Positions 16,048 to 24,873 are shown, counted from the stretch's first letter. The stretch is 49,618 nt of DNA from Paracoccaceae bacterium (GCA_016936395.1 JAFGXY010000075.1:1-49618), one strand, 5' to 3'. The notes: a model not told the origin generated them from the sequence alone. Numbers and translations: made by a program.

Positions 16048-18579
16048 TCAATCCTGTGCGCGCAGCACCTGAGCAGGCCGGGCGGCAAGCGGCCGCCACG
16101 CGAACGCCAGCCCGGCGCCCAGAGTGGCAAGGATACCGCCGATGACGATGGCAAGGGCCGAGACGGGTTCGAAGCGGTAGGGGCTTTCCATGACAAAGGT
16201 CATTACCGCCCAGCCGGCAAGTCCGCCCGCGACGATGGCCACGACACCAGCCGCCGCGCCCATCAGGGCCGAGCGCAGGGCAAAGCTGAGGAGGATACGG
16301 CCCCTTGTCGCCCCCAGCGTTTTTAGCACCGCCGCCTCGTACACCCGAGCCCGTTCCCCTGCGGCGGCGGCCCCGATCAGCACCACAAAGCCGGTCAGCA
16401 ACGTGGCCGCCGCCGCCCAAGCCGTTGCGGTTGCAATTGCCCCCAAGGCCTCGGTCACCCGGTCAATGGCGTCCTTGACCCGGATCGCGGTGATGTTGGG
16501 ATAGGCCCGCGACAGATCGCGCAGGATCGCCGCCTCGGCCTGCGGTTCGGCATAGACGGTGGCGATATGGGTGTGCGGGGCCCCGGACAGTGCACTTGGG
16601 TTCAGCGTCATGATGAAGCCCATGCCGGCGGTCGAAAAATCCACCTGCCGGAAACTGGTGATGCGGGCGGTGATGTCGCGGCCCAGCACGTTGACGGTGA
16701 CGCTGTCGCCCAGTTTCAGCCCGATCTCACCAGCCTCTTCGGCGGCAAAGCTGACCTGCGGTTCGCCGGTATAGTCGGCGGGCCACCATGCGCCCTCGGT
16801 GATCGTGGTGTTTTCCGAGGGCGCGGCGGCATAGGTGATACCGCGATCGCCCCGCACCACCCAATGTTCGCCCGCAACCTCACGCGCCGGGCGGCCGTTG
16901 ATCTGCGTCACCAACCCGCGCAGCATCGGCGCACTTTCCACCTTGCTGACGGCAGGATCGCCGGTGGTGCGGGCCAGAAAGCCCACGATCTGATCGGGCT
17001 GGATATCAACGAAGTAATAAGACGGCGCCCGCTCTGGCAGGTCTTGCGCAATCGCGCTGCGCAGGTTGGCATCGATCTGGCCGACCGTGGCCAGCACCGA
17101 CAAGCCCAGCCCCAGCGACAGCACCACCGAAGTCGCCTCAGCCCGCGGCCCGCCAATCGCCGACAGCGCCAGACGCAAGGCCACCCGGCCCCGCGCCAGC
17201 ACCGACCGCGCCAGCCGCATCGCACCCTTGCGCAACAGCCACGCCGCCCCCGCCAGCACCGCCAGCGCCCCGGCAATCCCCGCCGCCGACCCCAGCGCCA
17301 ATTGCCACACGCCCGAGAACCAGACCGACCCGCCGATCAGCAGCGCCAGCAACCCCGCCACGCCAAAGGCCGCAGGCCAGCCCACCCAGGCGTTCTGCCC
17401 CGCCCCGCGATACAGTGCCGCCGCCCGCACCTTGCGGGTCCGCGCCAAAGGCCACAGCGTGAACAACAGTGCCGTCACCAGCCCATAGAACGCCGCCTCG
17501 ATCAGCGGCAGCGGATAGGGCCGGAACACCACCGGCAGCGGCAACGACGAAGCAATCAGCGGCGCAAACAGCAACGGCACCGCCACCCCCAGCACAAGGC
17601 CAAGACCCACGCCCACCCCGGCCAGAACCGCGATCTGCACCAGGTAGACGCGAAAGATCATCCCGCCCTCGGCCCCCAGTGTTTTCAGCGTGGCGATGGT
17701 GGAAACCTTACCGTCCAGATAGGCGCGCACCGCCGAAGACACGCCCACGCCGCCCACCGCCAGACCGGCCAGACCGACCAAAATCAGGAACGACCCCATC
17801 CGTTCGACGAATTGCTCGACGCCCGGCGTGGCGCGGCGGCTGTCTTGCCAGCGCATGCCCTTGTCACGGAACGCGGCCTCGGTCTGCGCCTCAAGCTGTG
17901 CCAGATCGTGGCCTTCGGGCAGCAGCAGGCGGTATTCGGTCTCATACAGTGACCCCGGCCCAATCAGCCCCGATTGCGCCAGATCAGCGGTCAGCACCAT
18001 GGTGCGCGGGCCAAGGCTGAAGCCCTGCGTTGCACTGTCGGGTTCACGCAGCAGCACCGCGCCAAGATGAAACTCCTGCAGCCCCAGCCTGAAGGTGTCG
18101 CCCACCGACAGGCCCAGCCGGTCAACCAGCACCCGGTCCATAACCGCACCCGGACGGCCATCCCGGGGCGCAAACGCTTGCGCCAGCGGCACCTCTGGCT
18201 CCAGCACCACCGCGCCGACCAATGGATAGGCACTGTCCACCGCCTTGACCTGGGTCAGCGCGGTATCGTCGCCGCGCAGCGCCATCGACCGGAAATCCAC
18301 CACCTCGGATACCGTCGTGGCGATGCCCGCCATATAGGTGCGCTCACCTTCATCGGCGAAGCGATAGGTGAACTCCATCTGCGCATCGCCACCCAACAGC
18401 ACCGCACCCTGATCGCGCAACCCGCCCTCGATCGCGGCGCGCACCATGCCGACAGCGGCAATCGCCATCACGCCCAGCGCAAGGCAAGCCAGAAAGATGC
18501 GAAACCCGCGCAACCCACCGCGCAACTCGCGCCGTGCCAGCCGCCAGGCCAAGGCCCAGCCCGTCATGAGGCCGGTCAT
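16048..18579 (-). CDS. ABC transporter permease of the YbbP/FtsX type
   Basis: This 843-residue inner-membrane protein begins with a membrane segment (FRIFLACLALGVMAIAAVGM) and a large extracytoplasmic domain. Three TM segments follow (VGLAGLAVGGVGVSSAVRAY and onward), then a central TM-rich region, a second extracytoplasmic domain and a C-terminal FtsX-like set (AAATLLTGFVVLIGAAAAGE, LKTLGATRGRIL). This two-FtsX layout is that of E. coli YbbP. It is coupled to the ATPase gene by a 4-nt overlap. The substrate is unknown; the MacB-like type VII ABC family often handles lipids or envelope proteins. Confidence 0.92.
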   Translation of the reverse strand: MTGLMTGWALAWRLARRELRGGLRGFRIFLACLALGVMAIAAVGMVRAAIEGGLRDQGAVLLGGDAQMEFTYRFADEGERTYMAGIATTVSEVVDFRSMALRGDDTALTQVKAVDSAYPLVGAVVLEPEVPLAQAFAPRDGRPGAVMDRVLVDRLGLSVGDTFRLGLQEFHLGAVLLREPDSATQGFSLGPRTMVLTADLAQSGLIGPGSLYETEYRLLLPEGHDLAQLEAQTEAAFRDKGMRWQDSRRATPGVEQFVERMGSFLILVGLAGLAVGGVGVSSAVRAYLDGKVSTIATLKTLGAEGGMIFRVYLVQIAVLAGVGVGLGLVLGVAVPLLFAPLIASSLPLPVVFRPYPLPLIEAAFYGLVTALLFTLWPLARTRKVRAAALYRGAGQNAWVGWPAAFGVAGLLALLIGGSVWFSGVWQLALGSAAGIAGALAVLAGAAWLLRKGAMRLARSVLARGRVALRLALSAIGGPRAEATSVVLSLGLGLSVLATVGQIDANLRSAIAQDLPERAPSYYFVDIQPDQIVGFLARTTGDPAVSKVESAPMLRGLVTQINGRPAREVAGEHWVVRGDRGITYAAAPSENTTITEGAWWPADYTGEPQVSFAAEEAGEIGLKLGDSVTVNVLGRDITARITSFRQVDFSTAGMGFIMTLNPSALSGAPHTHIATVYAEPQAEAAILRDLSRAYPNITAIRVKDAIDRVTEALGAIATATAWAAAATLLTGFVVLIGAAAAGERARVYEAAVLKTLGATRGRILLSFALRSALMGAAAGVVAIVAGGLAGWAVMTFVMESPYRFEPVSALAIVIGGILATLGAGLAFAWRPLAARPAQVLRAQD

Positions 18580-19274
18580 TCTGCCGCCGCCCGGGCGCGG
18601 TCTTCGCCAACAATCCGGCCATCGGCCAGCCGCACCACCCGGTCGCAGCGCGCGGCCAGTTCCGGCGCATGCGTCACCAGAACCAGCGTCGCACCATGCC
18701 GGTCACGCAGCCCAAACAGCATGTCCATGATCGCCGCCCCGTTCGCGCCATCCAGATTGCCGGTCGGCTCATCCGCCAACAGGATCGCCGGGCGCGGTGC
18801 CGCTGCACGGGCCAAGGCCACGCGCTGCTGCTCGCCGCCCGACATCTGGCTCGGGTAATGGTCCATTCGCGCGCCCAGGCCCACCGACTGCAATTCCGCC
18901 TGCGCCCGGGAAAAGGCATCGGCAACCCCGGCCAGTTCCAGCGGCACCGCGACGTTTTCCAAGGCGGTCATCGTCGGGATCAGGTGGAAAGATTGGAACA
19001 CCACCCCCATATTGCCTCTGCGAAACCGCGCCAGCGCGTCTTCGTCCATTGCGGTCAGGTCCTGACCCAGCGCCAGAACAGACCCCGATGTGGCGCGCTC
19101 CAGCCCGCCCATCAGCATCAGGAGCGACGACTTGCCCGATCCCGAAGGCCCGATCAACCCCAACGTCTCACCCTGCGCAACCGTAAGGTCGATCCCTTTC
19201 AGAATCTCGACCGGCCCGGCGTTGCCTGCCAAGGTCAGCGTCACATCCTTCAACGCCAATACGGCCAAAGCCAT
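18576..19274 (-). CDS. ABC transporter ATP-binding protein, YbbA type
   Basis: This 232-residue ATPase has Walker A GPSGSGKSS, Q-loop FQSFHLIPTMTALENV, signature SGGEQQRVALARA, Walker B ILLADEPTG and H-loop VTHAPELA. ATG 19274 is chosen because the protein then begins MALAVLALKDVTLTL, as in relatives. It is the partner of the permease just downstream. The start codon is back-to-back with the divergent esterase start, so the promoter of each gene must lie within the other's coding sequence. This is the same arrangement as tesA/ybbA-ybbP in E. coli. Confidence 0.94.
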   Translation of the reverse strand: MALAVLALKDVTLTLAGNAGPVEILKGIDLTVAQGETLGLIGPSGSGKSSLLMLMGGLERATSGSVLALGQDLTAMDEDALARFRRGNMGVVFQSFHLIPTMTALENVAVPLELAGVADAFSRAQAELQSVGLGARMDHYPSQMSGGEQQRVALARAAAPRPAILLADEPTGNLDGANGAAIMDMLFGLRDRHGATLVLVTHAPELAARCDRVVRLADGRIVGEDRARAAAE

Positions 19275-19287
19275 GAGATATCCTTTT

Positions 19288-19956
19288 ATGCTGTCCTCCC
19301 TTGCATATGGCGCAATGCGCGCCGGGCGCAACCTTGCGCTCACGCTGGCGTTACCTGTGGCCGCCGCCCATGCCGACCCAACCACGACGATACTGGCGCT
19401 GGGTGACAGCCTGACAGCAGGCTATGGGCTGGCCGAGCATGAAGGTCTGGTGCCGCGCCTGAACGACTGGCTTGCCAAAAACGGCGCCGATGCCGTCGTG
19501 CTTGATGGCGGCGTGTCGGGCGACACTTCGGCCGGCGGCCTGTCACGCATGGACTGGAGCCTGACCCCCGATGTGGACGCGATGATCGTCACCCTTGGCG
19601 GCAATGACCTTCTGCGCGGCCTGCCGCCCGAAGTGACCCGCGCCAACATTGACGCGATCCTGACCAAGGCCGGCGACCGCAACCTGCCCGTCCTGTTGAT
19701 CGGGATGAAAGCGCCGGGCAATTTCGGCCCCGACTACAAGACCAGCTTTGACAGCCTTTACCCCGAGCTTGCCGCGCAACACGGCGCGCTGCACGTCGAC
19801 AGCTTCTTCGGCCTGCTTGACCCCAACGCCGCAGACCTTGGCAACCTGTCCGGTTTCATACTGGACGACGGCATCCATCCCAACGCGACCGGGGTGCAAA
19901 AGATCGTGTCCAACCTCGGCCCCATCGTGCTTGACCTGATCGCCCGCACAAACTGA
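19288..19956 (+). CDS. tesA: Multifunctional acyl-CoA thioesterase I/protease I/lysophospholipase-like SGNH esterase
   Basis: This 222-residue SGNH hydrolase has a signal peptide (cleavage after AAAHA), block I LALGDSLTAGYG (Ser41), GGVSGDTSAGG, block III LGGNDLLRGLPP and block V DGIHPN (Asp/His). It is a periplasmic esterase of the TesA/arylesterase group. Candidate starts are ATG 19273, 19288 and 19315; 19288 is chosen for a weak GAGAT upstream and signal-peptide length. It is divergent from ybbA, a neighbourhood conserved as far as E. coli, which suggests linked roles in envelope lipid handling. Confidence 0.9.
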   Translation: MLSSLAYGAMRAGRNLALTLALPVAAAHADPTTTILALGDSLTAGYGLAEHEGLVPRLNDWLAKNGADAVVLDGGVSGDTSAGGLSRMDWSLTPDVDAMIVTLGGNDLLRGLPPEVTRANIDAILTKAGDRNLPVLLIGMKAPGNFGPDYKTSFDSLYPELAAQHGALHVDSFFGLLDPNAADLGNLSGFILDDGIHPNATGVQKIVSNLGPIVLDLIARTN

Positions 19957-19966
19957 CCACCCGCAG

Positions 19967-20008
19967 ATTGCTGCTTTGAAAATACTCCCGCGCGGCGCGC
20001 AGCCGACC
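19967..20008 (-). repeat. Dispersed 42-nt repeat, copy 2 (inverted)
   Basis: The reverse complement matches 15995-16036 at 40 of 42 positions, with the 28 nt at 19967-19994 identical. It sits between the convergent tesA and hemC genes, 10 nt past the tesA stop. Confidence 0.85.
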
Positions 20009-20058
20009 TGTCAGCCCGCGCTCCGGCGCAATCCGGGGCGCTGGCTGCGCGTGTCGGC

Positions 20059-21003
20059 CTAGCGCCAGCTGAAGAAATCCGCCGGGGCTTGCGACAGCAG
20101 TTCCTCCGCCAGCCCCCGGCCCAGATCGGCACCCTCGGCAATCGGCCCCCGCCGCGCACCGGCAATCACTTCCGACCCATCGGGCCGCAGTATCTCGCCG
20201 CGCAGCCAAAGCTGGTCACCTTCGATCAGCGCCAGCCCGGCAATCGGCGTTTCGCACGACCCGTCCAGCCGTTCCAGCATCGCCCGTTCGGCGGCAAGGC
20301 GCTGCCCGGTCGGGGTGTCGTGAATGGCGGCCAGCATCATGGCGGTGCGGTCGTCGTTGATCCGTCGTTCCACGCCGATGGCGCCTTGGGCCACGGCGGG
20401 CAGCATCTCGTCGGTTTCAATCGCGGATCGCGCCAGATGCGCCATGCCAAGGCGGTTCAGCCCGGCCATCGCCAGAAAGGTGGCCACCGCCACACCCTCT
20501 TGCAGCTTTTTCATCCGGGTCTGCACATTGCCGCGAAACTCGACCAAGTGCAGGTCAGGCCGTTTCAGCCGCAACTGCGCCCGTCTGCGCAAGGACGATG
20601 ACCCCACCACCGCGCCCTGCGGCAATTCGGCCAACCGCGCCACATGCGGGCTGACAAAGGCATCGCGCACATCTTCGCGCGGCAGATAGCAGTCCAGGAT
20701 CAACCCGTCGGGCTGCACCGTCGGCATGTCCTTCATCGAATGCACGGCGATGTCGATGCTGCCATCCAGCAGAGCCTCTTCGATCTCGCGCGTGAACAGG
20801 CCCTTGCCGCCGATATCCTTCAGCGCCTTGTCAAGGATCTGGTCGCCCATCACCTTGATCACGCAAATCTGGAAGGCGTCTTCCGGCAGATCAAACGCCG
20901 CCATCAGTCTGCGCCGCGTCTCATGCGCCTGCCACAGGGCAAGCGGCGATCCACGGGTTCCGATCTTCAGGGGCTGGGCGGGGGAGGGCAGGTTTTGCAT
21001 CAT
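20059..21003 (-). CDS. hemC: Hydroxymethylbilane synthase (porphobilinogen deaminase)
   Basis: HemC joins four porphobilinogen units into hydroxymethylbilane, the third common step of tetrapyrrole synthesis. The 314-residue protein starts with the family pattern LKIGTRGSPLALWQA. It has GKGLFTREIEEALLDGSIDI and AVHSMKDMPT, GSSSLRRRAQL and EFRGNVQTR, and the dipyrromethane-attachment Cys in LDGSCETPIAG. ATG 21003 is chosen (21000 and 21015 are in frame). It is divergent from hemE, an arrangement that fits coordinated haem and bacteriochlorophyll supply. Confidence 0.96.
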   Translation of the reverse strand: MMQNLPSPAQPLKIGTRGSPLALWQAHETRRRLMAAFDLPEDAFQICVIKVMGDQILDKALKDIGGKGLFTREIEEALLDGSIDIAVHSMKDMPTVQPDGLILDCYLPREDVRDAFVSPHVARLAELPQGAVVGSSSLRRRAQLRLKRPDLHLVEFRGNVQTRMKKLQEGVAVATFLAMAGLNRLGMAHLARSAIETDEMLPAVAQGAIGVERRINDDRTAMMLAAIHDTPTGQRLAAERAMLERLDGSCETPIAGLALIEGDQLWLRGEILRPDGSEVIAGARRGPIAEGADLGRGLAEELLSQAPADFFSWR

Positions 21004-21090
21004 GCGCACAGGCATACAACTGTCACTCTTGCCTGACAACTCTTGACAAGCAGCGGCAACAATCCGACCCATGGGGCAAAGGAGCCCAGC
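21004..21090. promoter_or_regulatory. Divergent hemC/hemE promoter region
   Basis: The 87-nt gap holds a possible minus-strand promoter (TTGTCA, 17-nt spacer, TATGCC) for hemC. A TTGACA box around 21043-21048 lies on the plus strand without a clear -10. CTCTTG occurs twice, 15 nt apart. No FNR box is seen. Confidence 0.35.
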
Positions 21091-22122
21091 ATGACCGAAA
21101 AGACCATCCTTCGCGCGCTTAAAGGCGAGATTCTTCCAACCCCGCCGATCTGGATGATGCGTCAGGCGGGCCGTTTCCTGCCGGAATACCGGACAACACG
21201 GGCGCAGGCGGGCGACTTTTTGTCGCTCTGCTACACCTCGGATCTGGCGGCCGAAGTGACCTTGCAGCCGATCCGGCGTTTCGGTTTTGACGCCGCCATC
21301 GTCTTTGCCGACATCCTGCTGCTGCCGCAGGCGCTGGGGCCAAAGCTGTGGTTTGCCGAAGGCGAAGGCCCGCGCATGGAAACCACCACGACACCCGATC
21401 AGGTCCGTGCCCTGCGCCCGATCGACGAGATTCACGAAACCCTTGCTCCGGTCTATGAAACCGTCAGGATCCTGTCGCGCGAATTGCCACGCGAAACCAC
21501 GCTGATCGGCTTTGCCGGGGCACCCTGGACAGTGGCCACCTACATGATCGCGGGTCGCGGGTCCAAGGATCAGGGCGCCGCGCATGTGCTGAAGGCGGCG
21601 GATCGTGCCACATTCACCGCCATCATCGACACCCTGACCGATGCCACCGTCGAATACCTCAGCGCGCAGGTCATGGCCGGGGCCGAGGTGGTCAAGCTGT
21701 TCGACTCATGGGCCGGGTCACTGAAAGGCGCGGATTTTGAGGATTTCGCGGTCAAGCCCAGCCAGCGTATCATTGCCGAACTGAAAGCCCGCCACCCCGG
21801 CCTGCCGATCATCGCCTTCCCGCGTGAGGCAGGCGAGGGCTACATCGGCTTTGCCGAAAAGACCGGGGCCGATTGCGTGGCGCTCGACAATTCGGTGACC
21901 CCGGAATGGGCGGTCGAACATGTGCAGAAAGATGGCTGCGTTCAGGGCAACCTGTCGCCCGACCATATGGTGACCGGCGGCGAAGCTCTGGTGCGTGAAA
22001 CCCGCCGCGTGGTCGATGCGTTCCGGGGCGGCCCCCACATCTTCAACTTGGGCCACGGCATCACGCCGGACGGCAAACCCGAAAACGTGCAGTTGATGAT
22101 CGACACAGTGCGCGGGGCCTAG
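21091..22122 (+). CDS. hemE: Uroporphyrinogen decarboxylase
   Basis: HemE removes four carboxyl groups from uroporphyrinogen III to give coproporphyrinogen III. The 343-residue protein has [17 protein letters not shown] (substrate-binding Arg residues), [45 protein letters not shown] and [19 protein letters not shown] 21091 has AAGGAG 7 nt upstream. It converges on aqpZ with a strong hairpin between. Confidence 0.97.
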   Translation: MTEKTILRALKGEILPTPPIWMMRQAGRFLPEYRTTRAQAGDFLSLCYTSDLAAEVTLQPIRRFGFDAAIVFADILLLPQALGPKLWFAEGEGPRMETTTTPDQVRALRPIDEIHETLAPVYETVRILSRELPRETTLIGFAGAPWTVATYMIAGRGSKDQGAAHVLKAADRATFTAIIDTLTDATVEYLSAQVMAGAEVVKLFDSWAGSLKGADFEDFAVKPSQRIIAELKARHPGLPIIAFPREAGEGYIGFAEKTGADCVALDNSVTPEWAVEHVQKDGCVQGNLSPDHMVTGGEALVRETRRVVDAFRGGPHIFNLGHGITPDGKPENVQLMIDTVRGA

Positions 22123-22144
22123 GCGCCCGCAAGACGAAACTCAA

Positions 22145-22170
22145 GGCGCGGGGCCAGACGACCCCGCGCC
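22145..22170. terminator. Bidirectional hairpin between hemE and aqpZ
   Basis: GGCGCGGGG (22145-22153) pairs with CCCCGCGCC (22162-22170) across an 8-nt loop between convergent genes. There is no T-tract, so it is only a probable terminator. Confidence 0.6.
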
Positions 22171-22180
22171 CTCGCCGTGC

Positions 22181-22876
22181 TCAGTCGTCGGCCAGCAAGG
22201 CCTTCCAGATCAGCGCGCCAATCGCCGCCCCCGCCAGCGGTGCCACCCAGAACAGCCAAAGCTGCGCCAGGGCCGGGCCTTCGGCAAACAGCGCCACCTC
22301 GGTGGACCGCGCCGGGTTGACCGAGGTGTTGGTAACCGGGATCGACACAAGGTGGATCAGCGTCAGGCACAACCCGATCGCAATCGGCGCAAATCCGGCA
22401 GGCACGCCCTTGGCGGTTGCCCCCAGGATGACGATCAGGAACACCGCCGTCATCACCACTTCGGTGACCAGCGCCGCCAGCATGTTGAACCCGCCCGGTG
22501 ACGCATCGCCATAGCCGTTTGACGCAAAGCCACCCACCCCGGCAAAGTCGGCCTTGCCCGACACGATGACAAACAGCACCCCAGCCGCCAGCACCGCGCC
22601 CACCACCTGCGCGCCCCAATAGGCGGGCAGGTTCTTCATCTCGAACCGCCCCGCAAGTGCCAAGCCAAGGCTGACCGCCGGGTTGAAATGCCCACCGGAA
22701 ATGCCCCCCACGGCATAGGCCATGGTCAGCACCGTCAGGCCAAAGGCCAGCGACGCGCCCAAAAGCCCGATGCCCACATCCGGAAAGCCCGCCGCCAATA
22801 CCGCGCTGCCACAGCCCCCCAGCACCAGCCAGAATGTGCCGATCACCTCGGCCGACAATTTCTTCATCATGCTCAT
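22181..22876 (-). CDS. aqpZ: Aquaporin Z
   Basis: This 231-residue inner-membrane water channel has six TM segments and two half-helix NPA motifs, GGHFNPAVS and NTSVNPARS. The Arg after the second NPA is the selectivity-filter Arg. GGASLAF- and [16 protein letters not shown]-type aquaporin strings are present. AGGAAGG precedes a cluster of in-frame ATGs (22876, 22870, 22867); the exact start is uncertain by two to three codons. It is monocistronic, between hemE and xthA. Confidence 0.94.
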   Translation of the reverse strand: MSMMKKLSAEVIGTFWLVLGGCGSAVLAAGFPDVGIGLLGASLAFGLTVLTMAYAVGGISGGHFNPAVSLGLALAGRFEMKNLPAYWGAQVVGAVLAAGVLFVIVSGKADFAGVGGFASNGYGDASPGGFNMLAALVTEVVMTAVFLIVILGATAKGVPAGFAPIAIGLCLTLIHLVSIPVTNTSVNPARSTEVALFAEGPALAQLWLFWVAPLAGAAIGALIWKALLADD

Positions 22877-23064
22877 ACCCTTCCTGTCCGACTTGTTAAA
22901 AGGCCTGATCCGAAAATCAGCCAGCAGGAATGATGGCAACTTGATGAAGGAAAAAGCAATCTGACTTTGGATCTTGCGACCCAGCACATGCGCACAGGCA
23001 CAGGATTTGCACAGTCCTTGCCGCCGCCCGCACGGGCCAACCGCAGCCTTGCAGATCAGCCACC

Positions 23065-23853
23065 TTACAGATCGAACGTCGCAAACACCGGCACATGGTC
23101 GGACGGTTGCAGCCAACCGCGCGCCGCGCGCAGGATGCGGCTGGAATGGGCGGCCCCGGCAATGTCGGGCGTGGCCCAGATATGGTCCAGCCGCCGCCCC
23201 TTGTCAGCCGCGTCCCAGTCGGCGGCGCGATAGGACCACCAGCTATAAAGCAGCCCGTCGGGAATATCCTTGCGGGTGATGTCCTGCCACTGGCCCGCTT
23301 CCATCACCTGCATCAGATGCTCGACCTCGACCGGGGTGTGGCTGACGATCTTCAGCAGCGCCTTGTGGCTCCAGACATCATCCTCACGCGGGGCGATGTT
23401 CAAGTCTCCCACCAGGATCGACCGATCCGGCTTGTCCCAGCGGCACCATTCGCGCATGTCGGTCAGGAAATCCAGCTTTTGCCCGAACTTTTCGTTCACC
23501 GCTCGGTCAGGAATATCGCCTCCGGCTGGCACATAGCAATTGTGGATCGTGACGCCGTTTTCCAGTTGCGCCGCCACATGCCGCGCATGCCCCATCGCGG
23601 CAAAATCACGGCTTCCGGCATCCATGATCGGCAGCTTGGACAGGATCGCCACCCCGTTATAGCCCTTTTCACCGCGCGCCACCATGTAGCGGTAGCCCAG
23701 CGCCTGAAACTGCGCGACCGGGATCTTGTCGACCGGGCTTTTGCATTCCTGCAAGCACAGGATATCGGGGCTTTCCTCGGCCATCAGACGCGCCACCAAC
23801 CCTTCGCGCAGGCGCACGGAATTGATGTTCCAGGTGGCAAGGGTAAAGCTCAT
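23065..23853 (-). CDS. xthA: Exodeoxyribonuclease III
   Basis: This 262-residue AP endonuclease/3'-exonuclease repairs abasic sites and blocked 3' ends. Visible motifs are [10 protein letters not shown], the metal-binding Glu in [29 protein letters not shown] (Asp/Asn catalytic), RRLDHIWAT and the catalytic [13 protein letters not shown] 23853 has AGGAGACGCGCC upstream. A candidate small RNA gene ends about 80 nt upstream on the same strand. Confidence 0.96.
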   Translation of the reverse strand: MSFTLATWNINSVRLREGLVARLMAEESPDILCLQECKSPVDKIPVAQFQALGYRYMVARGEKGYNGVAILSKLPIMDAGSRDFAAMGHARHVAAQLENGVTIHNCYVPAGGDIPDRAVNEKFGQKLDFLTDMREWCRWDKPDRSILVGDLNIAPREDDVWSHKALLKIVSHTPVEVEHLMQVMEAGQWQDITRKDIPDGLLYSWWSYRAADWDAADKGRRLDHIWATPDIAGAAHSSRILRAARGWLQPSDHVPVFATFDL

Positions 23854-23931
23854 GGCGCGTCTCCTGTTCGGACGGCACCTTAGGGGGGTGCGGATGCCAC
23901 CTCAAGACTTACCCGCTGCACCGCGGGGCTG

Positions 23932-23961
23932 AAAAAGAAAACCCAGACCTTTCGGCCCGGG
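23932..23961 (-). terminator. Terminator of candidate small RNA 2
   Basis: An 8-bp stem at 23942-23949/23954-23961 with a GAAA loop (minus strand) is followed by a ten-base T-rich tail (one C). Confidence 0.8.
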
Positions 23962-23981
23962 CGACAGTTCAACAGGGAGGC
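23932..23981 (-). ncRNA. Candidate small RNA 2 with anti-Shine-Dalgarno motif
   Basis: The minus strand has CCTCCCTGTTG (23970-23980), a short linker, then an 8-bp stem (CCCGGGCC / GGTCTGGG, two G-U pairs, GAAA loop) and a TTTTCTTTTT tail. It forms a ~50-nt unit with a terminator. A close structural copy lies at 24049-24100. A perfect FNR box (24016-24029) sits so that, as a class II site, transcription would begin near 23981, just before the CCTCCC motif. It resembles the CCUCC-loop small RNAs described in Rhodobacter, but I cannot assign it to a known family. Confidence 0.5.
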
Positions 23982-24015
23982 GTCATAAATCTGTCATTGA
24001 CCTTCGACCACCACC

Positions 24016-24029
24016 TTGATGCAAATCAA
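24016..24029. promoter_or_regulatory. Perfect FNR/FnrL box
   Basis: TTGATGCAAATCAA matches the TTGAT-N4-ATCAA consensus exactly and is symmetric. The nearest minus-strand transcript start that it could activate is candidate small RNA 2. AGATTT/ATTTAT around 23985-23992 would be the -10 element for a class II site centred near -41.5. No plus-strand gene lies downstream. Confidence 0.7.
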
Positions 24030-24048
24030 ACATTCTGGATATCGGATC

Positions 24049-24076
24049 AAAAAAAGGCCGGGCACGAGGCCCGGCC
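24049..24076 (-). terminator. Strong Rho-independent terminator
   Basis: On the minus strand an 8-bp perfect GC stem with a 5-nt loop is followed by TTTTTTT. It would end both candidate small RNA 1 and any read-through from the response regulator gene. Confidence 0.9.
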
Positions 24077-24100
24077 AGGTCCAACAGGGAGGTGCCGTGC
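24049..24100 (-). ncRNA. Candidate small RNA 1 with anti-Shine-Dalgarno motif
   Basis: The minus strand reads GCACCTCCCTGTTG (motif at 24082-24092), a short linker, then a perfect 8-bp GC stem (GGCCGGGC / GCCCGGCC at 24056-24076) and seven Ts. It has the same design as the unit at 23932-23981. CACCTCC equals the 16S rRNA anti-Shine-Dalgarno tail. It could be an independent RNA or the processed 3' end of the cenR-like transcript. No clear promoter is seen just upstream. Confidence 0.5.
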
Positions 24101-24186
24101 CATAACCCCGACACGACAAGGGGAACCCATTTCAGTATCCTCAACCACAAAGGTATATTAAGGATGAATGTGGCAACAAGTGGCCG

Positions 24187-24873
24187 TCACGCGACCAAGC
24201 GATATCCACCGCTTTCTGTGACCAAAATGCGCGCATTTGACGGGTCGGGCTCAATCTTTTGACGCAACCTGTAAATATGCGTCTCAAGTGTATGGGTCGT
24301 GACCCCGGCGTTATAGCCCCAGACCTCGTGCAGCAGCACATCACGGGGAACAACGCCAGATTGCGCGCGATACAGGAATTTCAGGATGTTGGTCTCCTTT
24401 TCGGTCAGCCGGATCTTCTTGTCCTTCTCGTCCAGCAGCAATTTCTGTGCCGGTTTGAAGGTGTAATGCCCAAGCTGGAACACCGCATCTTCCGATTGCT
24501 CGTGCTGGCGCAGTTGCGCACGAATCCGGGCCAGCAGAACCGGAAACTTGAACGGCTTGGTGACATAGTCATTGGCACCGGCATCCAGCCCCAGAATCGT
24601 ATCCGAATCGGTGTCATGCCCGGTCAGCATCAGGATCGGGCATTTCACCCCGGCCTTGCGCATCCGGCGGCACAATTCGCGGCCATCGGTATCGGGCAGG
24701 CCGACATCCAGAATCACCATGTCATAGATTGCGGCCTTGGCCTTTTCCATGCCTTCGGCCCCGGTGCGGGCTTCGAACACATCAAAATCCTCGGTCATCA
24801 CCAACTGTTCGCTCAACGCCTCGCGCAGGTCGTCGTCATCGTCCACCATCAAAATCTTGCGCAACTGGGCCAT
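24187..24873 (-). CDS. cenR: OmpR-family response regulator, CenR-like
   Basis: This 228-residue two-component regulator has a receiver domain (residues 1-120: acidic cluster VDDDDDLREAL, phosphoacceptor Asp in MVILDVGLPDTDG, Thr in MLTGHD, Lys in VTKPFKF). Its C-terminal winged helix (130-228) includes LTEKETNILKFLYRAQSG, EVWGYNAGVTTHTLETHIY and RLRQKIEPDPSNA. The winged-helix string closely resembles alphaproteobacterial CenR, an essential envelope regulator in Caulobacter and Rhodobacter; the symbol rests on that memory. GGAGGAAG precedes ATG 24873. No kinase gene is adjacent, as usual for cenR. It is divergent from ribA. Confidence 0.88.
   Translation of the reverse strand: MAQLRKILMVDDDDDLREALSEQLVMTEDFDVFEARTGAEGMEKAKAAIYDMVILDVGLPDTDGRELCRRMRKAGVKCPILMLTGHDTDSDTILGLDAGANDYVTKPFKFPVLLARIRAQLRQHEQSEDAVFQLGHYTFKPAQKLLLDEKDKKIRLTEKETNILKFLYRAQSGVVPRDVLLHEVWGYNAGVTTHTLETHIYRLRQKIEPDPSNARILVTESGGYRLVA

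Noticed and set aside
16567-17952. Long plus-strand open frame opposite ybbP
   Set aside because: It is Arg/Gln/Pro-rich, typical of the antisense of a high-GC gene, while the minus frame encodes a clear permease.
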